NCBI RefSeq assembly: GCF_000828915.1
Contig: NZ_AP014569.1
Coordinates: 682,001-746,000, forward strand
Source: Serpentinimonas maccroryi
GTDB lineage: Bacteria; Pseudomonadota; Gammaproteobacteria; Burkholderiales; Burkholderiaceae_C
Direction of reading: 5' to 3'
Length of the DNA stretch: 64,000 nt
Shown here: piece after piece, positions 33,015 through 42,072 of the stretch
How positions within the stretch are numbered: the stretch's first letter is position 1
Layout of the letters: each line of letters opens with the position of its first letter
The notes under the pieces: model-generated
The model's input: only the letters and a program-made list of their open reading frames with translations
The model's database searches: none
What the model was told of the DNA's origin: nothing
Made by a program: the position numbers and the translations under genes

Positions 33015-33044
33015 TATACATCATATTACACCACATCGGTGCAA
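33015..33044 (-). promoter_or_regulatory. Predicted promoter of the RHH-methyltransferase operon
   Basis: On minus, TTGCAC (33044-33039) and TGTATA (33020-33015), 18-nt spacing. AT-rich for the window. The rest of 33045-33098 shows nothing; it marks the boundary with the prophage. Confidence 0.5.
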
Positions 33045-33098
33045 ACTAGGCGAGTGACGCAGGGCAACTATGGGTGGAAGCTGACTCCCGTGGTTCGG

Positions 33099-33653
33099 TC
33101 ACGACTTCGCCTCGGCCCGCAGGGGCGGAATGCGGCGTTGTGCGCGGGAGCGGTAGTGAGGATCACCAGCCGCTAAGTCGATCAATGCAAGCGAGTCGCG
33201 AGGCAAGAGCGCCACTTCAGCGCTGCGTCGGGCTACGAGACCTGGAAGCACCTTGCCTCCGCCGATAACCCAGCGCTGCAGCTCGCCTGCGGCACCGGGC
33301 CAGTCCCGCTGGTTGATCCGTCGCCGTAGCGTCGACGTCTGCAAACGCCCAGCCCCGAGGTTGAACGTGAAGTCCACGATGGCCGCAAGCCGCCCCTCGG
33401 GTTCGGTGGCTAATACCGGGCAGTAGCGCAGCGTGGCGGCGAGCGCGGACATCAGGTCACGGGCCAGATAGACCTCGGCTTCCGCCTCGGTGATCGGCGG
33501 TTGCGTCGGATCACACAGATGGCCGTAGCCAATCGTCCAGTAGCCCGCTGGGCAGATGTACGGGTGGGCACGGCCGGGATCGGCCCTCGGCACCCGGTGG
33601 AAACCCTCGAAGCGCTTGGCCAGCTCGATGGCATGCTGCGGGATCGTGGTCAT
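33099..33653 (-). CDS. Phage lysozyme (GH24 endolysin)
   Basis: 184 residues from ATG 33653, overlapping the HNH stop (ATGA). Catalytic Glu16 in AKRFEGFHRV. The Thr/Tyr part is YWTIGYGHLCD; ATEPEGRLAAIVDFTFNLGA and RRRINQRDWPGAAGELQRWV are typical GH24. No signal peptide or anchor, so export depends on the holin at 34119-34601. It cleaves peptidoglycan beta-1,4 bonds at lysis. Last gene of the prophage on this side. Confidence 0.93.
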   Translation of the reverse strand: MTTIPQHAIELAKRFEGFHRVPRADPGRAHPYICPAGYWTIGYGHLCDPTQPPITEAEAEVYLARDLMSALAATLRYCPVLATEPEGRLAAIVDFTFNLGAGRLQTSTLRRRINQRDWPGAAGELQRWVIGGGKVLPGLVARRSAEVALLPRDSLALIDLAAGDPHYRSRAQRRIPPLRAEAKS

Positions 33654-34132
33654 GGCAGGCACCTCCACGTTTCACGACGTTTGATCTGGTAGAGCGTGGT
33701 TTGGCCGATGCCGTATTGCGCGCGAATGAGGCGGGGCGCACGCGTGTCGTCACGAATGGCGACGACATCTGCCGTCGACAATTTGGCCCACCGGTGAAGC
33801 TCACCACTCGGCCATTGGCGGCGACCTTTACGCACCATGTCCAGGACGTTCTCGCGCTGCGTGGCGACGAACAGGTGCTGCGGATTGACACAGGCCCTGT
33901 TGTCGCAAACATGGCAGACCACCAGCACTTCAGGAATCGGTGCCACGCAAAGCTCGTAGGCCACCCTGTGGGCGCGCCGAAGCGGCTTATCGCCATCCGC
34001 TCCAATGTTGCCGTAGCCCCGTGTGTCAATGGAACCGATCCAGGGCCAGCATTCGTCTGGGCTGCGTTTCTCGACCTTCTTCCAAAACCGCTCGGACAGC
34101 GGGCGCGGCTGACGCCCTTTATGCCTGCCCAC
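33650..34132 (-). CDS. HNH endonuclease, homing/phage type
   Basis: 160 residues. The HNH_3 core is CWPWIGSIDTRGYGNIG, then AHRVAYELCVAPIP and VCHVCDNRACVNPQHLF (His, Asn and His of the motif plus zinc Cys). A C-terminal NUMOD-like HTH follows (STADVVAIRDDTRAPRLIRA). Lies between the holin and lysozyme genes, overlapping both, a usual place for selfish HNH insertions. Target unknown. Confidence 0.88.
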   Translation of the reverse strand: MGRHKGRQPRPLSERFWKKVEKRSPDECWPWIGSIDTRGYGNIGADGDKPLRRAHRVAYELCVAPIPEVLVVCHVCDNRACVNPQHLFVATQRENVLDMVRKGRRQWPSGELHRWAKLSTADVVAIRDDTRAPRLIRAQYGIGQTTLYQIKRRETWRCLP

Positions 34133-34601
34133 CGCGACGCTCCCAAACTCTTGAAATGAACCAGAAGTTCAAAATCCCAGATAGCAGGGCTTGGTCTGCA
34201 TCAGTCCACGAAGCCAGGAGCGCCTCTCCAAATTCCATGCCGGTCTGAACAGAGCCAACGAAGGTTGAGAGCTTGACCCCCACATACATCAGCATGAAGA
34301 GATAAGTCACCACAGGCCTGACCGTCGTTGACAAGGCATCGGCCCACTTCATGCCTGAAGGTCTGCCTTGGGCGGCAACAGCTTCGCGCAACGCATCGAT
34401 GGCCCCGACGTTCCACGCCGCATCGGCACCCGCGCCGATCTCTGACATTCGCTGCGCGCCGCGAATTTTCTCGAACTCCAGCGCCTTGTCCTGCATCGCC
34501 AGTTCGTGGCCACGCTCGCCCTTGCGGTCGAGCCACTTGAGCAATTCGGGCGCGAGACGGAAGGCCCCGCCCATCAGGCCACCGAGCAAGGTCTCGATCA
34601 T
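34119..34601 (-). CDS. Holin, GTA_holin_3TM-like
   Basis: 160 residues starting MIETLLGGLMGGAFRLAPEL. Long amphipathic charged middle, then two hydrophobic stretches (VRPVVTYLFMLMYVGVKLST and ALLSGILNFWFISRVWERR). The pattern fits the three-TM holin family of GTA-like phages. It would form inner-membrane lesions releasing the GH24 enzyme. Overlaps the HNH gene by 14 bp. Confidence 0.78.
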   Translation of the reverse strand: MIETLLGGLMGGAFRLAPELLKWLDRKGERGHELAMQDKALEFEKIRGAQRMSEIGAGADAAWNVGAIDALREAVAAQGRPSGMKWADALSTTVRPVVTYLFMLMYVGVKLSTFVGSVQTGMEFGEALLASWTDADQALLSGILNFWFISRVWERRGGQA

Positions 34602-34888
34602 TGGCCACCCCCGAACACCTTGAATTTGATGATGGCACCCGCGACCAGGGCGAGCAGGAAGCCGGTCGTGATCATCTTGATAACGGTCTGCCAGGCGGTG
34701 TGCTTGGCGGTGTTGAAGGCGTCCAACAGGCCGCGCAGCTCACGGATGTCGTTGGCAGCGTCCTCGCCGTCCAAGCCAACATCGGCCAGTGCACGCCTGG
34801 CGCCGCGCTCGGCAACACGTTCCAGCAGCTCTTCGAATTCATCCTTGGGCATGGTGACCATGCCATCCGTCACAGTGGGTGCATTCAT
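34598..34888 (-). CDS. Small membrane-anchored phage protein (DUF6127-like)
   Basis: 96 residues from ATG 34888. Soluble N-half with MPKDEFEELLERVAERGARR, then a C-terminal TM helix (TVIKMITTGFLLALVAGAII) and a basic end. Overlaps the holin start by 4 bp, so it is probably part of the lysis set, perhaps an antiholin or spanin-like helper. Not proven. Confidence 0.75.
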   Translation of the reverse strand: MNAPTVTDGMVTMPKDEFEELLERVAERGARRALADVGLDGEDAANDIRELRGLLDAFNTAKHTAWQTVIKMITTGFLLALVAGAIIKFKVFGGGQ

Positions 34889-34903
34889 TTGCGTTCTCCA
34901 GAA

Positions 34904-34932
34904 AAGCGAAACCCGCATCAAAGGCGGGTTTC
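34904..34932 (-). terminator. Intrinsic terminator between tail and lysis genes
   Basis: 9-bp perfect stem GAAACCCGC (34908-34916) / GCGGGTTTC (34924-34932), followed on minus by a T-rich tail (GCTTTTC). It would end the long structural transcript before the lysis genes. Confidence 0.65.
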
Positions 34933-34954
34933 TGGTGGGTAGGAAAATGGGAAA

Positions 34955-35305
34955 TCAGATGGCGAGGCCAGCGCTCCAGCCGGTGGGCTTGAATGCCGAC
35001 AGCCTGTCCTCGTCCTCGATGTAGCAAAGCCAACCCACCCTTGGGGTGTGGAATTCCCATGCGCCAGCGATGTGCACGGCGACCTGGCTGGCTCTGCCCG
35101 CCCACGCGCCGGTGGCTGCGGCAGGCACGATGTAGCGGTCGCCATTGGCCGGGCTGGTCGGTGGCGTGGTCAGGTCGCGGTCTTTCACGGACAGGCCGAC
35201 CAGCGCGCCGAGGCGCTTGAGATTGGCATCCATGCCGGCGTCCCAGCCGCTTTCGCCGAGCGTCCAGCCGTAATCGAGTCCAAGGTTCGGGTCGGTTGAT
35301 GACAT
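34955..35305 (-). CDS. DUF2793 domain phage tail-end protein
   Basis: 116 residues. DUF2793 features: LGLDYGWTLGESGWDAGMDA, then LTTPPTSPANGDRYIVPAAA and GAWEFHTPRVGWLCYIEDED. Found at the ends of tail modules of GTA-like siphophages, where it may decorate or bind the receptor. Precedes the terminator at 34904. Confidence 0.88.
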   Translation of the reverse strand: MSSTDPNLGLDYGWTLGESGWDAGMDANLKRLGALVGLSVKDRDLTTPPTSPANGDRYIVPAAATGAWAGRASQVAVHIAGAWEFHTPRVGWLCYIEDEDRLSAFKPTGWSAGLAI

Positions 35306-35308
35306 GTT

Positions 35309-35920
35309 TTATCTCCAGAGATTCGATGCTTGGCCTAGGGTGTGTCGGGTACGCCGGACGGCGTCCGGATCGCCGCCGGTGCGATGGCTTTGCTGCGGGT
35401 ACTGTCGCCAATGACGCCCGACGATGGGCAGGTACAGGACGCCGCCGCGCATGGCCACGAGCAGCGTCAGCAGCCAGTCGGCAAAGTTGTTGATGTCGGT
35501 GGTTTCCTTGAGCACGGCCTGTACGGCAGATCGACGCATCACGATCAGGCCGTGAACGTGGCTGGCGCTGTTGGCGTGCTGCCAGCGGCTGTAGGCCAGA
35601 CGCCGCACGGCAATGTCGCGGCCAGCCTCGTCCGTCAACGCCTCATCGGTGTAGGCCATCACGGCTTGCGGGCAGGCATCCAGTGCATCGGCCAGGTGCG
35701 TGAAGGCGCTGGCTTCGTACAGATCATCGGGATCGACGAAGGACAGCAGCGGCAGCGTGCCCTGCGCATAGCCTGCCGCGCGTGCCTCACCGATGCGGCC
35801 CGGGATGCCCGGCAGCACGTGCAACTGGATCGGTGCGCCGTCGAGGCTGGCGATGCATGCTTCGCGCCACTCGACAGGTTCGTTCAGGGTGAGTAGATGA
35901 ACATCGATGCGCGGCTCCAT
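35309..35920 (-). CDS. GT2-like glycosyltransferase-fold protein in the tail module
   Basis: 203 residues from ATG 35920. IDVHLLTLNEPVEWREACIA begins a GT-A fold; GRIGEARAAGYAQGTLPLLS then FVDPDDLYEASAFTHL supplies the nucleotide-sugar/metal DxD (DPDD). Ends soon after, lacking an obvious acceptor domain. Phage-borne glycosyltransferases can alter host O-antigen or decorate virion proteins. Overlaps the tail-tip gene stop, so it is part of the late operon. Confidence 0.75.
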   Translation of the reverse strand: MEPRIDVHLLTLNEPVEWREACIASLDGAPIQLHVLPGIPGRIGEARAAGYAQGTLPLLSFVDPDDLYEASAFTHLADALDACPQAVMAYTDEALTDEAGRDIAVRRLAYSRWQHANSASHVHGLIVMRRSAVQAVLKETTDINNFADWLLTLLVAMRGGVLYLPIVGRHWRQYPQQSHRTGGDPDAVRRTRHTLGQASNLWR

Positions 35921-38178
35921 CACACCCCTCCCCAATACTGTCCCCAGCGCAGGCCGTAACCCGTCCTATCCATGACGCGCACCTGCGGCTGCCAACTGCT
36001 CAGGCCACCGCGCTCGGCGCTGATCTTCACCGTGATGCGGTCGCCCAGCGCACCGGCCTCTGCGGCAGCGGTGGGCACATCCCAAACGAAACTGGTGCCA
36101 GGCAGCGCGGCTTGCGTGCGCACCAGCGCGCCGTTGCGGTTGCGGATGCGCACGGTATAGGTGGTGCCAGGTTCCGGCCCGATGTTGCCCTCGTTTTGCT
36201 GCACGAAGTAGGCGGTCTGCTGGATGCGGTCGCGGTGTGCCCAGGCAACGGTGATGTCGCCGGCCACCACTGCAGGCTCGGTCTGTCCATTGATGCGGAT
36301 GCGACCGGGTGGATACGGCAAAGCCTGCCGACCGATCAGCACCAGCGGCTGGGCGTTGCTGGCCAGTGTCGCGCCAGATTGACCCCTCGAGGTGTATGGG
36401 ATGGCTCCCACGAACACCGACTCGCCCGGGGCGCGCTCCACTTCTTCTGACGCCAGCCATTCGCCGACACCGATCAGCCGCGCGCCCAGGGCATGCGCTT
36501 GGGGTGTGGTGTCGAGCACCCCGCGTGCAAGGCCGATGGTCGAGCCGACAGCGTCGAAGGCCAACACGAGGACGACTTCTCGAATCTGCCCGCTGGCATC
36601 GACCAGATAGGCGTAATCACCCACGGCCAGTCTTTCGGGTTGGCTGATGGCCGTCACCGGCACGCCGATGGCATCGACCTCGCTGGCAGGCAAATCCGCA
36701 TCGAGCCTTAGCAGCGGCGCGTAGTCCTCACGCACGGCGGCGATGAGATTGCCACTCGACGCGCCGGTGGCCAGTTGCCAGTTCAGTTGCCCGGCACCAC
36801 CGGCAGCTGCCAGCGCGCCAAGGTAGGTATCGGTATCTGTCAAAAAAGCCAGGTCGGCACGCGACAAACGCCGGGCCAGTTCCCAATATGGCATCTCGAC
36901 GGCCAGTGCCAAGGCGGGCGGCAAAGGCTCGATGACCGACTCATCGACGCGCGGTGGCGGCGGGGGTGACAACACGGTGTTGCCCATCCCGAACACATCC
37001 TCCAGCGCGTCGATGTGCCATTCGGCGCCGCCCAGGGTGCCGGTGTCGATGCCGATGACGCGCACCACCATCTGACTGATACCCAAGCGCGGCCAGTTCA
37101 GCCGCAACACATCGCCGGGCAGCGGTGGACGCTGCAGCGTGTTGCGTGCCACGGTCAGGCTGAGGCGGGCCAGGGGCGAGCCCAGGGCACGCAGGTCACG
37201 CAGGGCAAGTCGCGCGGCCAGCGGTCCGTGGTTGACGCCAGGATAGTCGCGGCGCTGGTTGATCACGCCGCCCTGCAAATGGATGGCAGCCAGGTTTTCG
37301 ACCGCGACAGTCGCTTCACCGCCGGTTTGCCAGTCGGTGTAGACGACGGTAATTTCGTTGGGCAACTCGCCCCACTGGGCGCGCTCAAAGCGATCAAGAC
37401 GCACGATCTCGTCGGGCCCCAACTGCGGCAGGTTGTCGATCCAGTAATCGTCGCGCAAGAGCTTGAGCTCGAAGGTGCCCAGCGAAGGATCGGTGTAGAG
37501 GATGCCGCCGATGTGGTCGATCACCTGGCCGATGAAGCTTTCGATGGGCTGCTGGCGCGTCCAGATCAGATTGAGGCCGAAGCCTTCGTTCGACAATTGA
37601 TGCGCCGCGTTCCAGAAACTCCAACCGATGGTGCTCTGCGGATAACCCATGCCCCAATGCGGGTCGGTGAGGCATTGCACCAGGATGTGCGCCGGGTTCA
37701 TGCCGACGCTGATTCCCTGGATAACTTCGGCGTTCCACTCATGCCATGGCTGACCATGCCAGCCCGCAGTAAAGCGGCGCACGCGCACGGCCCACGGTTT
37801 GATGTAGGGGTTGTTGGCCGCGAACAGGATCTTGCGCGCCACCAAGGACAGCACGCCTCGGAACGCCGGAATGGCTGGCCCAAGGCGACTCATCAGGTAG
37901 TCGTTACGTCCCTGACCAGCATGGCCTGACAGCACATCGATGGTGCCCACCACGCCGCCTTCACGCTCGTCACCGCCAAACAGGGTGGGCTTGTTGATGG
38001 AGAGGCTGGTCAGCCCATGCCCGCTGCCCAACGGCGCGCGGCTGGCGTCGCCCCACGCGGTGCGGTCGCCCATCTGGATCTCCTGCACGGTATCGACCGG
38101 CCCCTGGCACAGGGCCAGATGCAGCCCCATGCGGTAGCGGTAGCCAACGGTTTGCTGACTGCTTCTTCTGCGACCCAT
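35920..38178 (-). CDS. Phage tail-tip/host-specificity protein (GTA/lambda J-like)
   Basis: 752 residues, starting MGRRRSSQQTVGYRYRMGLH. Typical segments include QEIQMGDRTAWGD, SRLGPAIPAFRGVLSLVARK, WGMGYPQSTIGWSFWNAAHQ and ESFIGQVIDHIGGILYTDPS, of the putative phage tail (TipJ-like) family. The fibronectin-like C-terminus (TYTVRIRNRNGALVRTQAAL) may contact the host. Sits last among the tail-tip genes. Probably makes the baseplate central part and sets adsorption range. Confidence 0.82.
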   Translation of the reverse strand: MGRRRSSQQTVGYRYRMGLHLALCQGPVDTVQEIQMGDRTAWGDASRAPLGSGHGLTSLSINKPTLFGGDEREGGVVGTIDVLSGHAGQGRNDYLMSRLGPAIPAFRGVLSLVARKILFAANNPYIKPWAVRVRRFTAGWHGQPWHEWNAEVIQGISVGMNPAHILVQCLTDPHWGMGYPQSTIGWSFWNAAHQLSNEGFGLNLIWTRQQPIESFIGQVIDHIGGILYTDPSLGTFELKLLRDDYWIDNLPQLGPDEIVRLDRFERAQWGELPNEITVVYTDWQTGGEATVAVENLAAIHLQGGVINQRRDYPGVNHGPLAARLALRDLRALGSPLARLSLTVARNTLQRPPLPGDVLRLNWPRLGISQMVVRVIGIDTGTLGGAEWHIDALEDVFGMGNTVLSPPPPPRVDESVIEPLPPALALAVEMPYWELARRLSRADLAFLTDTDTYLGALAAAGGAGQLNWQLATGASSGNLIAAVREDYAPLLRLDADLPASEVDAIGVPVTAISQPERLAVGDYAYLVDASGQIREVVLVLAFDAVGSTIGLARGVLDTTPQAHALGARLIGVGEWLASEEVERAPGESVFVGAIPYTSRGQSGATLASNAQPLVLIGRQALPYPPGRIRINGQTEPAVVAGDITVAWAHRDRIQQTAYFVQQNEGNIGPEPGTTYTVRIRNRNGALVRTQAALPGTSFVWDVPTAAAEAGALGDRITVKISAERGGLSSWQPQVRVMDRTGYGLRWGQYWGGV

Positions 38179-38393
38179 CAGCCTTGCTCCTGTTGATCGA
38201 TGTGCGTGCGAGCGTGCTCGACCACGCGCTGGGCCATCGCATCGCCGGTGGCCAGCAAGGTGTCGGCGTCAATGCCCTCGATCAGGAAGGCGCGAAAGTC
38301 CAGGTTGTGGCGTGCGAACCAGGCGCGTGCGCCGTGCACGCACATGCCTGCGGCGCGCGCGTGGTCGACGGTGATGATCAATTCATTGCTCAT
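38178..38393 (-). CDS. Small tail-module protein
   Basis: 71 residues from ATG 38393: MSNELIITVDHARAAGMCVH, GARAWFARHNLDFRAFLIEG. Overlaps its neighbours by 1 and 4 bp. It is conserved in position in GTA-like tail clusters, but I know no function. Confidence 0.75.
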   Translation of the reverse strand: MSNELIITVDHARAAGMCVHGARAWFARHNLDFRAFLIEGIDADTLLATGDAMAQRVVEHARTHIDQQEQG

Positions 38394-38620
38394 TTCTTGC
38401 CGCCTCCACGCCTCTTGATCGGCTCGGCTTCCAGATCGCCGAACCAGACGACGTTGGAGCCACGGATCAGCACGGAGCCGAACACGACCGGTATCGGTCG
38501 GCCCTCTTCCGCTGTGGGTGCATCGATGTCGGACAAGGATGCCGGTTTGGGCTGGGGCGGCCTCGGAGCGAGTGCGACCGAAACCAGCGCCGCTACCACG
38601 ATGACGACGAGGTACCACAT
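38390..38620 (-). CDS. Small membrane protein of the tail cluster (tail assembly I/K region)
   Basis: 76 residues: N-terminal hydrophobic helix MWYLVVIVVAALVSVALA, then a short soluble domain (EEGRPIPVVFGSVLIRGSNV). The C-terminus is basic (KRRGGGKK). This resembles the N-terminus of phage tail-tip assembly proteins split into a small gene, and it may help tail-tip assembly at the membrane. Confidence 0.7.
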   Translation of the reverse strand: MWYLVVIVVAALVSVALAPRPPQPKPASLSDIDAPTAEEGRPIPVVFGSVLIRGSNVVWFGDLEAEPIKRRGGGKK

Positions 38621-38638
38621 GGCTGTTTCTCCAGGGAT

Positions 38639-39427
38639 TCAGAACACGCCCGTCGAAAACGGGTTTTTGATCGGGATGAATGGAAAACCGCCGAAGTTGT
38701 CGAGGTTGCCGAAACGTCCGCTGCAGGTTGCCGTGCTGTGGTCGCAGCCGACCGTCAGCACCACTTGCGTGCCGGCTTCAATGGCCACCGGATACAGCAG
38801 CTCCACACCGCTGCCGTAGTCGGCCAGGATCATGTGGCGCAGCCCTTGCGGCGTTTGCAGCCAGCCACCAGCCAGACCGCCACTCAAGCCCGCTGGAACG
38901 CCGCCGTCGAGATCGACGTTGCGCCCAGATGTGTTGCTCACGAAGGCGCTGGAGAAAATCGGTGGCGCACCGCAGGCAGCCGAATACAGCACATGGGAAC
39001 AATTGCGGCTGTAGAGCCGCCGCAGCCCGATGCGTTTGAGACTGACCTGCGCAGACTCGCAACGAATGCGCGCCACGTCATCCGCGACCTCGACGCCCAG
39101 CACCCGGCCCATCCAGCGCGTGCCTGAGATCCACCAGAAGTCGCCCCAGGTGTCGCGCCGTCCGATGCGCAATGTGATCGAGGTGATTTCCCCGGTCAGT
39201 GAGGCGGCGAGCAGGTGGCGCACCAGATCGCCGTCGGGCGGCAGTTTGAGCTCCAGCGCCGACTTGGCCGCTTCGGCACCCAGTGCCAGTTCGTTGCGCT
39301 CGAGGGCCAAGCTCTTGTAGAGGTTGCCATCCAGATCAACGTCGAATTCGTGCGGCGTCAGATAGAAATTCGCACTGCTGCTGGCAAACGTGTACAACTC
39401 GACTTCCATCAGTGCTTGATTGCTCAT
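38639..39427 (-). CDS. DUF2163/BR0599-like tail protein
   Basis: 262 residues from ATG 39427. MEVELYTFASSSANFYLTPH starts the DUF2163 region; CESAQVSLKRIGLRRLYSRN and CSHVLYSAACG mark the conserved Cys-rich core, and VLTVGCDHSTATCSGRFGN with GGFPFIPIKNPF closes the BR0599 part. These form the tail-hub region in GTA-like phages. Overlaps the previous gene by 4 bp. Confidence 0.85.
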   Translation of the reverse strand: MSNQALMEVELYTFASSSANFYLTPHEFDVDLDGNLYKSLALERNELALGAEAAKSALELKLPPDGDLVRHLLAASLTGEITSITLRIGRRDTWGDFWWISGTRWMGRVLGVEVADDVARIRCESAQVSLKRIGLRRLYSRNCSHVLYSAACGAPPIFSSAFVSNTSGRNVDLDGGVPAGLSGGLAGGWLQTPQGLRHMILADYGSGVELLYPVAIEAGTQVVLTVGCDHSTATCSGRFGNLDNFGGFPFIPIKNPFSTGVF

Positions 39428-41001
39428 ACGGCGTACTCCCCATAGGTTTCTCGGTCGTTGCCGCGAGGCTCGGGCACCTGGCGCGCGGTCAGCGTGATCT
39501 CCACCAGCGCCGCGCTGTGCCAGTGCAAGTCGACGGCGTCGTGGTCGAGGCGGCAGCGCACGAGGCGAATGACCCGGCTGCCCACGGGCACCCATTGATC
39601 GATGCCGGAGCGCAAGACCAGCACGCCGCCTTGATCGAAATGGCAAATCGATGTCAGCGCGTGTTGCCGAGAACCGTCTGGATGGGCGATCACGCAGGCA
39701 GCGGGTCGATGCCAGAAGGCCGACACGTCCTCACCGCTGACACGCAGATAGCCATCGTCTGGCGAAGCTTCGCTGGTGACCCGCAACACCGGAGCCAAAC
39801 CATCGGGCAGCCAGAAGGCTTGCAAACGGCCTTGGGTTCGCCACAGCCGCGCACGCCAGATTTCAATGGCATTTGCTGATCCAGCCAGATAGCGCCGCTG
39901 GAAGGTGGCGGTCGACCAGGGGTCGTCCCGGCGCACCCACGGGTCTGCGGGCGAAAAATCCTGGCGGGTGATCGTCGCTTGCGCGCCGGTCGTCGGGTCG
40001 TCGCGCCAGTTGCCATCGGGCCAGACCGGGATCTCGTCCAGCCACGGGTCGCTCAGGACGCCCGGGTTGGGCAAGGGCGCGGGCTGGATCTGCGCAGGCA
40101 CGTTGCCGCCGACCATGCCCGGCACCCATTGCGTGAACCCTGCCGGGTCTGTGGCACTGCCCCACACCAGCGGCATGACGGTGCTGCCAGTGGCTGCGGC
40201 GCGCGCCAAGGGCTCCGTCAGCCACAGCCGATTGCTTTGCACGTCGCTGAGTTGGGCCACTTGCCAGCCATCGGCGGCGATGATGAGCACCCAGCGGCCA
40301 TTGCCAAGCCCCTCCTGCCAGCCCTGCACCCCGCCGGGGGTCAGGCGCAGATTGGCCGAGAGCGGCCCGAAATGCTGCCAGTCGGCATTCGTCACATTGA
40401 GCGCCAGTGCGCCACGTGCGGCGGCGCTGCTCATGTGCACCGCGTACTGCGGCATCGGCCACAGCGCGGCCTGGCCAAGATGGTCGGCCAGCCAGTCGGC
40501 CACCAGGGCGTCGGTCTGGCGGGCGTTGCCCACTCGGTAGGTGAGCCAGCGCCGGGGAACGCGGCGGCGTGCCTGCCGGGATTCGTTGCCGCTGGCCAGC
40601 CGCGTGACGCTGGTCTGCCACTCCAGCCGCTCGACGAGCGGCGCGGCCCAGTCGTGGCGCAAGGCAAACACGCCGCGCTGCGCATCCGGCCACGGTTGAT
40701 CGCCGAAGGCGTCCATGCCGGTGGCGACGATGGCGCTGGATGCCGTGTCCCGGCGCAGCACCTCGACCAGGAATGCGGGTGCATCGATGGGTGGCTGGGG
40801 ATACGCCAGAGACTCGGCAAGCAGGTTATCGACCAGACTGGACGGCCAAGGTGTGGCGACCGTTTCCGACGCGATTGCGGCTGCGCTGGCACCAGGAGAC
40901 GCACGCGAGAGCACTTCGCCGCGCAGCGCGGCTGCGCTGGCACCGGGCGTGGGTCGGCTGGAAACTTCTGTGACCTTGCGGTCAACAACCCGGTCCGTCA
41001 C
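39424..41001 (-). CDS. Phage tail structural protein (unassigned)
   Basis: 525 residues. The N-terminus carries a degenerate repeat PGASAAA (about 19-25 and 36-42). The centre has WLTYRVGNARQTDALVADWL and the C-terminal half contains DDGYLRVSGEDVSAFWHRPA and LVEITLTARQVPEPRG. Placed between the DUF2163 gene and a lectin-like protein, matching hub-associated proteins of GTA-like tails. Exact role not recognised. Confidence 0.75.
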   Translation of the reverse strand: MTDRVVDRKVTEVSSRPTPGASAAALRGEVLSRASPGASAAAIASETVATPWPSSLVDNLLAESLAYPQPPIDAPAFLVEVLRRDTASSAIVATGMDAFGDQPWPDAQRGVFALRHDWAAPLVERLEWQTSVTRLASGNESRQARRRVPRRWLTYRVGNARQTDALVADWLADHLGQAALWPMPQYAVHMSSAAARGALALNVTNADWQHFGPLSANLRLTPGGVQGWQEGLGNGRWVLIIAADGWQVAQLSDVQSNRLWLTEPLARAAATGSTVMPLVWGSATDPAGFTQWVPGMVGGNVPAQIQPAPLPNPGVLSDPWLDEIPVWPDGNWRDDPTTGAQATITRQDFSPADPWVRRDDPWSTATFQRRYLAGSANAIEIWRARLWRTQGRLQAFWLPDGLAPVLRVTSEASPDDGYLRVSGEDVSAFWHRPAACVIAHPDGSRQHALTSICHFDQGGVLVLRSGIDQWVPVGSRVIRLVRCRLDHDAVDLHWHSAALVEITLTARQVPEPRGNDRETYGEYAV

Positions 41002-42068
41002 ACCGACTCCACGCCGAATTCAGCGGCATTGAAAGCAGCCTGCGTCCACTGCACGGCTCCGTTGGGATTGCGCTCGAACAGCGCGCTCTGCCAGGCCAGC
41101 TGCTCCTGCAAGATGATGTCGGGGCTGACGGCGCTCTGCGCGCCACTCACCGCCAGGCCGCGCATCCTGCCCATACCGGCATCGGTCTTGCGGGCCAGCA
41201 GCGTGAGCTGCACGCCGTGAATGGCGGGACTGGCCATCACCGGCAGCGGCTCGACATCGAAAGACTGGCGCAGCCCCGCGCTGGGCGCACTGATCGCTGT
41301 GGCTTCGTCCTCGTCGCTGACCACAGCCCACGCGGCCATGTTGCCCAAGTTCGCGACCGGTATCACCGTCCACTGGTTCAAGCCGCCATTGGCCTGCGCC
41401 CGCAAGGCATCGACTCGCACGTCGCCCAGAAAGCTGTTGTTGATCGTGCCCGTGGTGTCGGCGATGTAGCAATCATCAACATCCAGCGTCACCGGGCACG
41501 GCTGGCCGGGAAACGCTCCGATGAATGCCGTGAGCAGTTGCCCACCACCTTGCGTGGTGTTCTGCGCAGTCATGTGGATCGCCAGGATGCCGTTGAGGCG
41601 CACCGACAGCACGCCGTTGCTGACGCCTTGCGTGACCTGCAGCTCGATGTAGTGCCAGCCGCGCGCCGGGGCGCTGGCCACCGAGGTCGAGATCAACTGA
41701 TCCCAGCCGTGCTGCCAGCGGTAGAGCTTGAGCCGCCCGTCCTCACCGATCTTCACCAGGTGGGCGACCTGCGAATTGACATCGCGCACGCCGATCAGCA
41801 GCGGCTCTGCGCCGGTGTTCTGGTGTGGCGCCACACGCACGGCCGCGCCCACGATCAGGCTGGTCCTGGGGGTGTCCAGATTCCTGACGTAGCCTCCGCC
41901 CGGACCTTCTGGCAGGCGCAGGCCGAAGGAAGACGGACGGCGGCCATTGATGCGGGTGGCCTGCGGCGAGAGATACGCCGCCTTGCCGCGCGCCAGCCAA
42001 GGAGCGCCAAAGGAGTCCAGTTGTTGCGGGTCGTAGTGATCGAATCCGTCGATGAACAGCAGTGCCAT
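40998..42068 (-). CDS. Phage tail protein with lectin-like fold
   Basis: 356 residues, MALLFIDGFDHYDPQQLDSF then a beta-rich region including GWHYIELQVTQGVSNGVLSV and LDVDDCYIADTTG. The pattern is that of concanavalin-like domains of tail proteins. It may bind cell-surface carbohydrate. Overlaps 39424-41001 by 4 bp and follows the tape measure gene by 4 bp. Confidence 0.75.
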   Translation of the reverse strand: MALLFIDGFDHYDPQQLDSFGAPWLARGKAAYLSPQATRINGRRPSSFGLRLPEGPGGGYVRNLDTPRTSLIVGAAVRVAPHQNTGAEPLLIGVRDVNSQVAHLVKIGEDGRLKLYRWQHGWDQLISTSVASAPARGWHYIELQVTQGVSNGVLSVRLNGILAIHMTAQNTTQGGGQLLTAFIGAFPGQPCPVTLDVDDCYIADTTGTINNSFLGDVRVDALRAQANGGLNQWTVIPVANLGNMAAWAVVSDEDEATAISAPSAGLRQSFDVEPLPVMASPAIHGVQLTLLARKTDAGMGRMRGLAVSGAQSAVSPDIILQEQLAWQSALFERNPNGAVQWTQAAFNAAEFGVESV

Positions 42069-42072
42069 GAAA

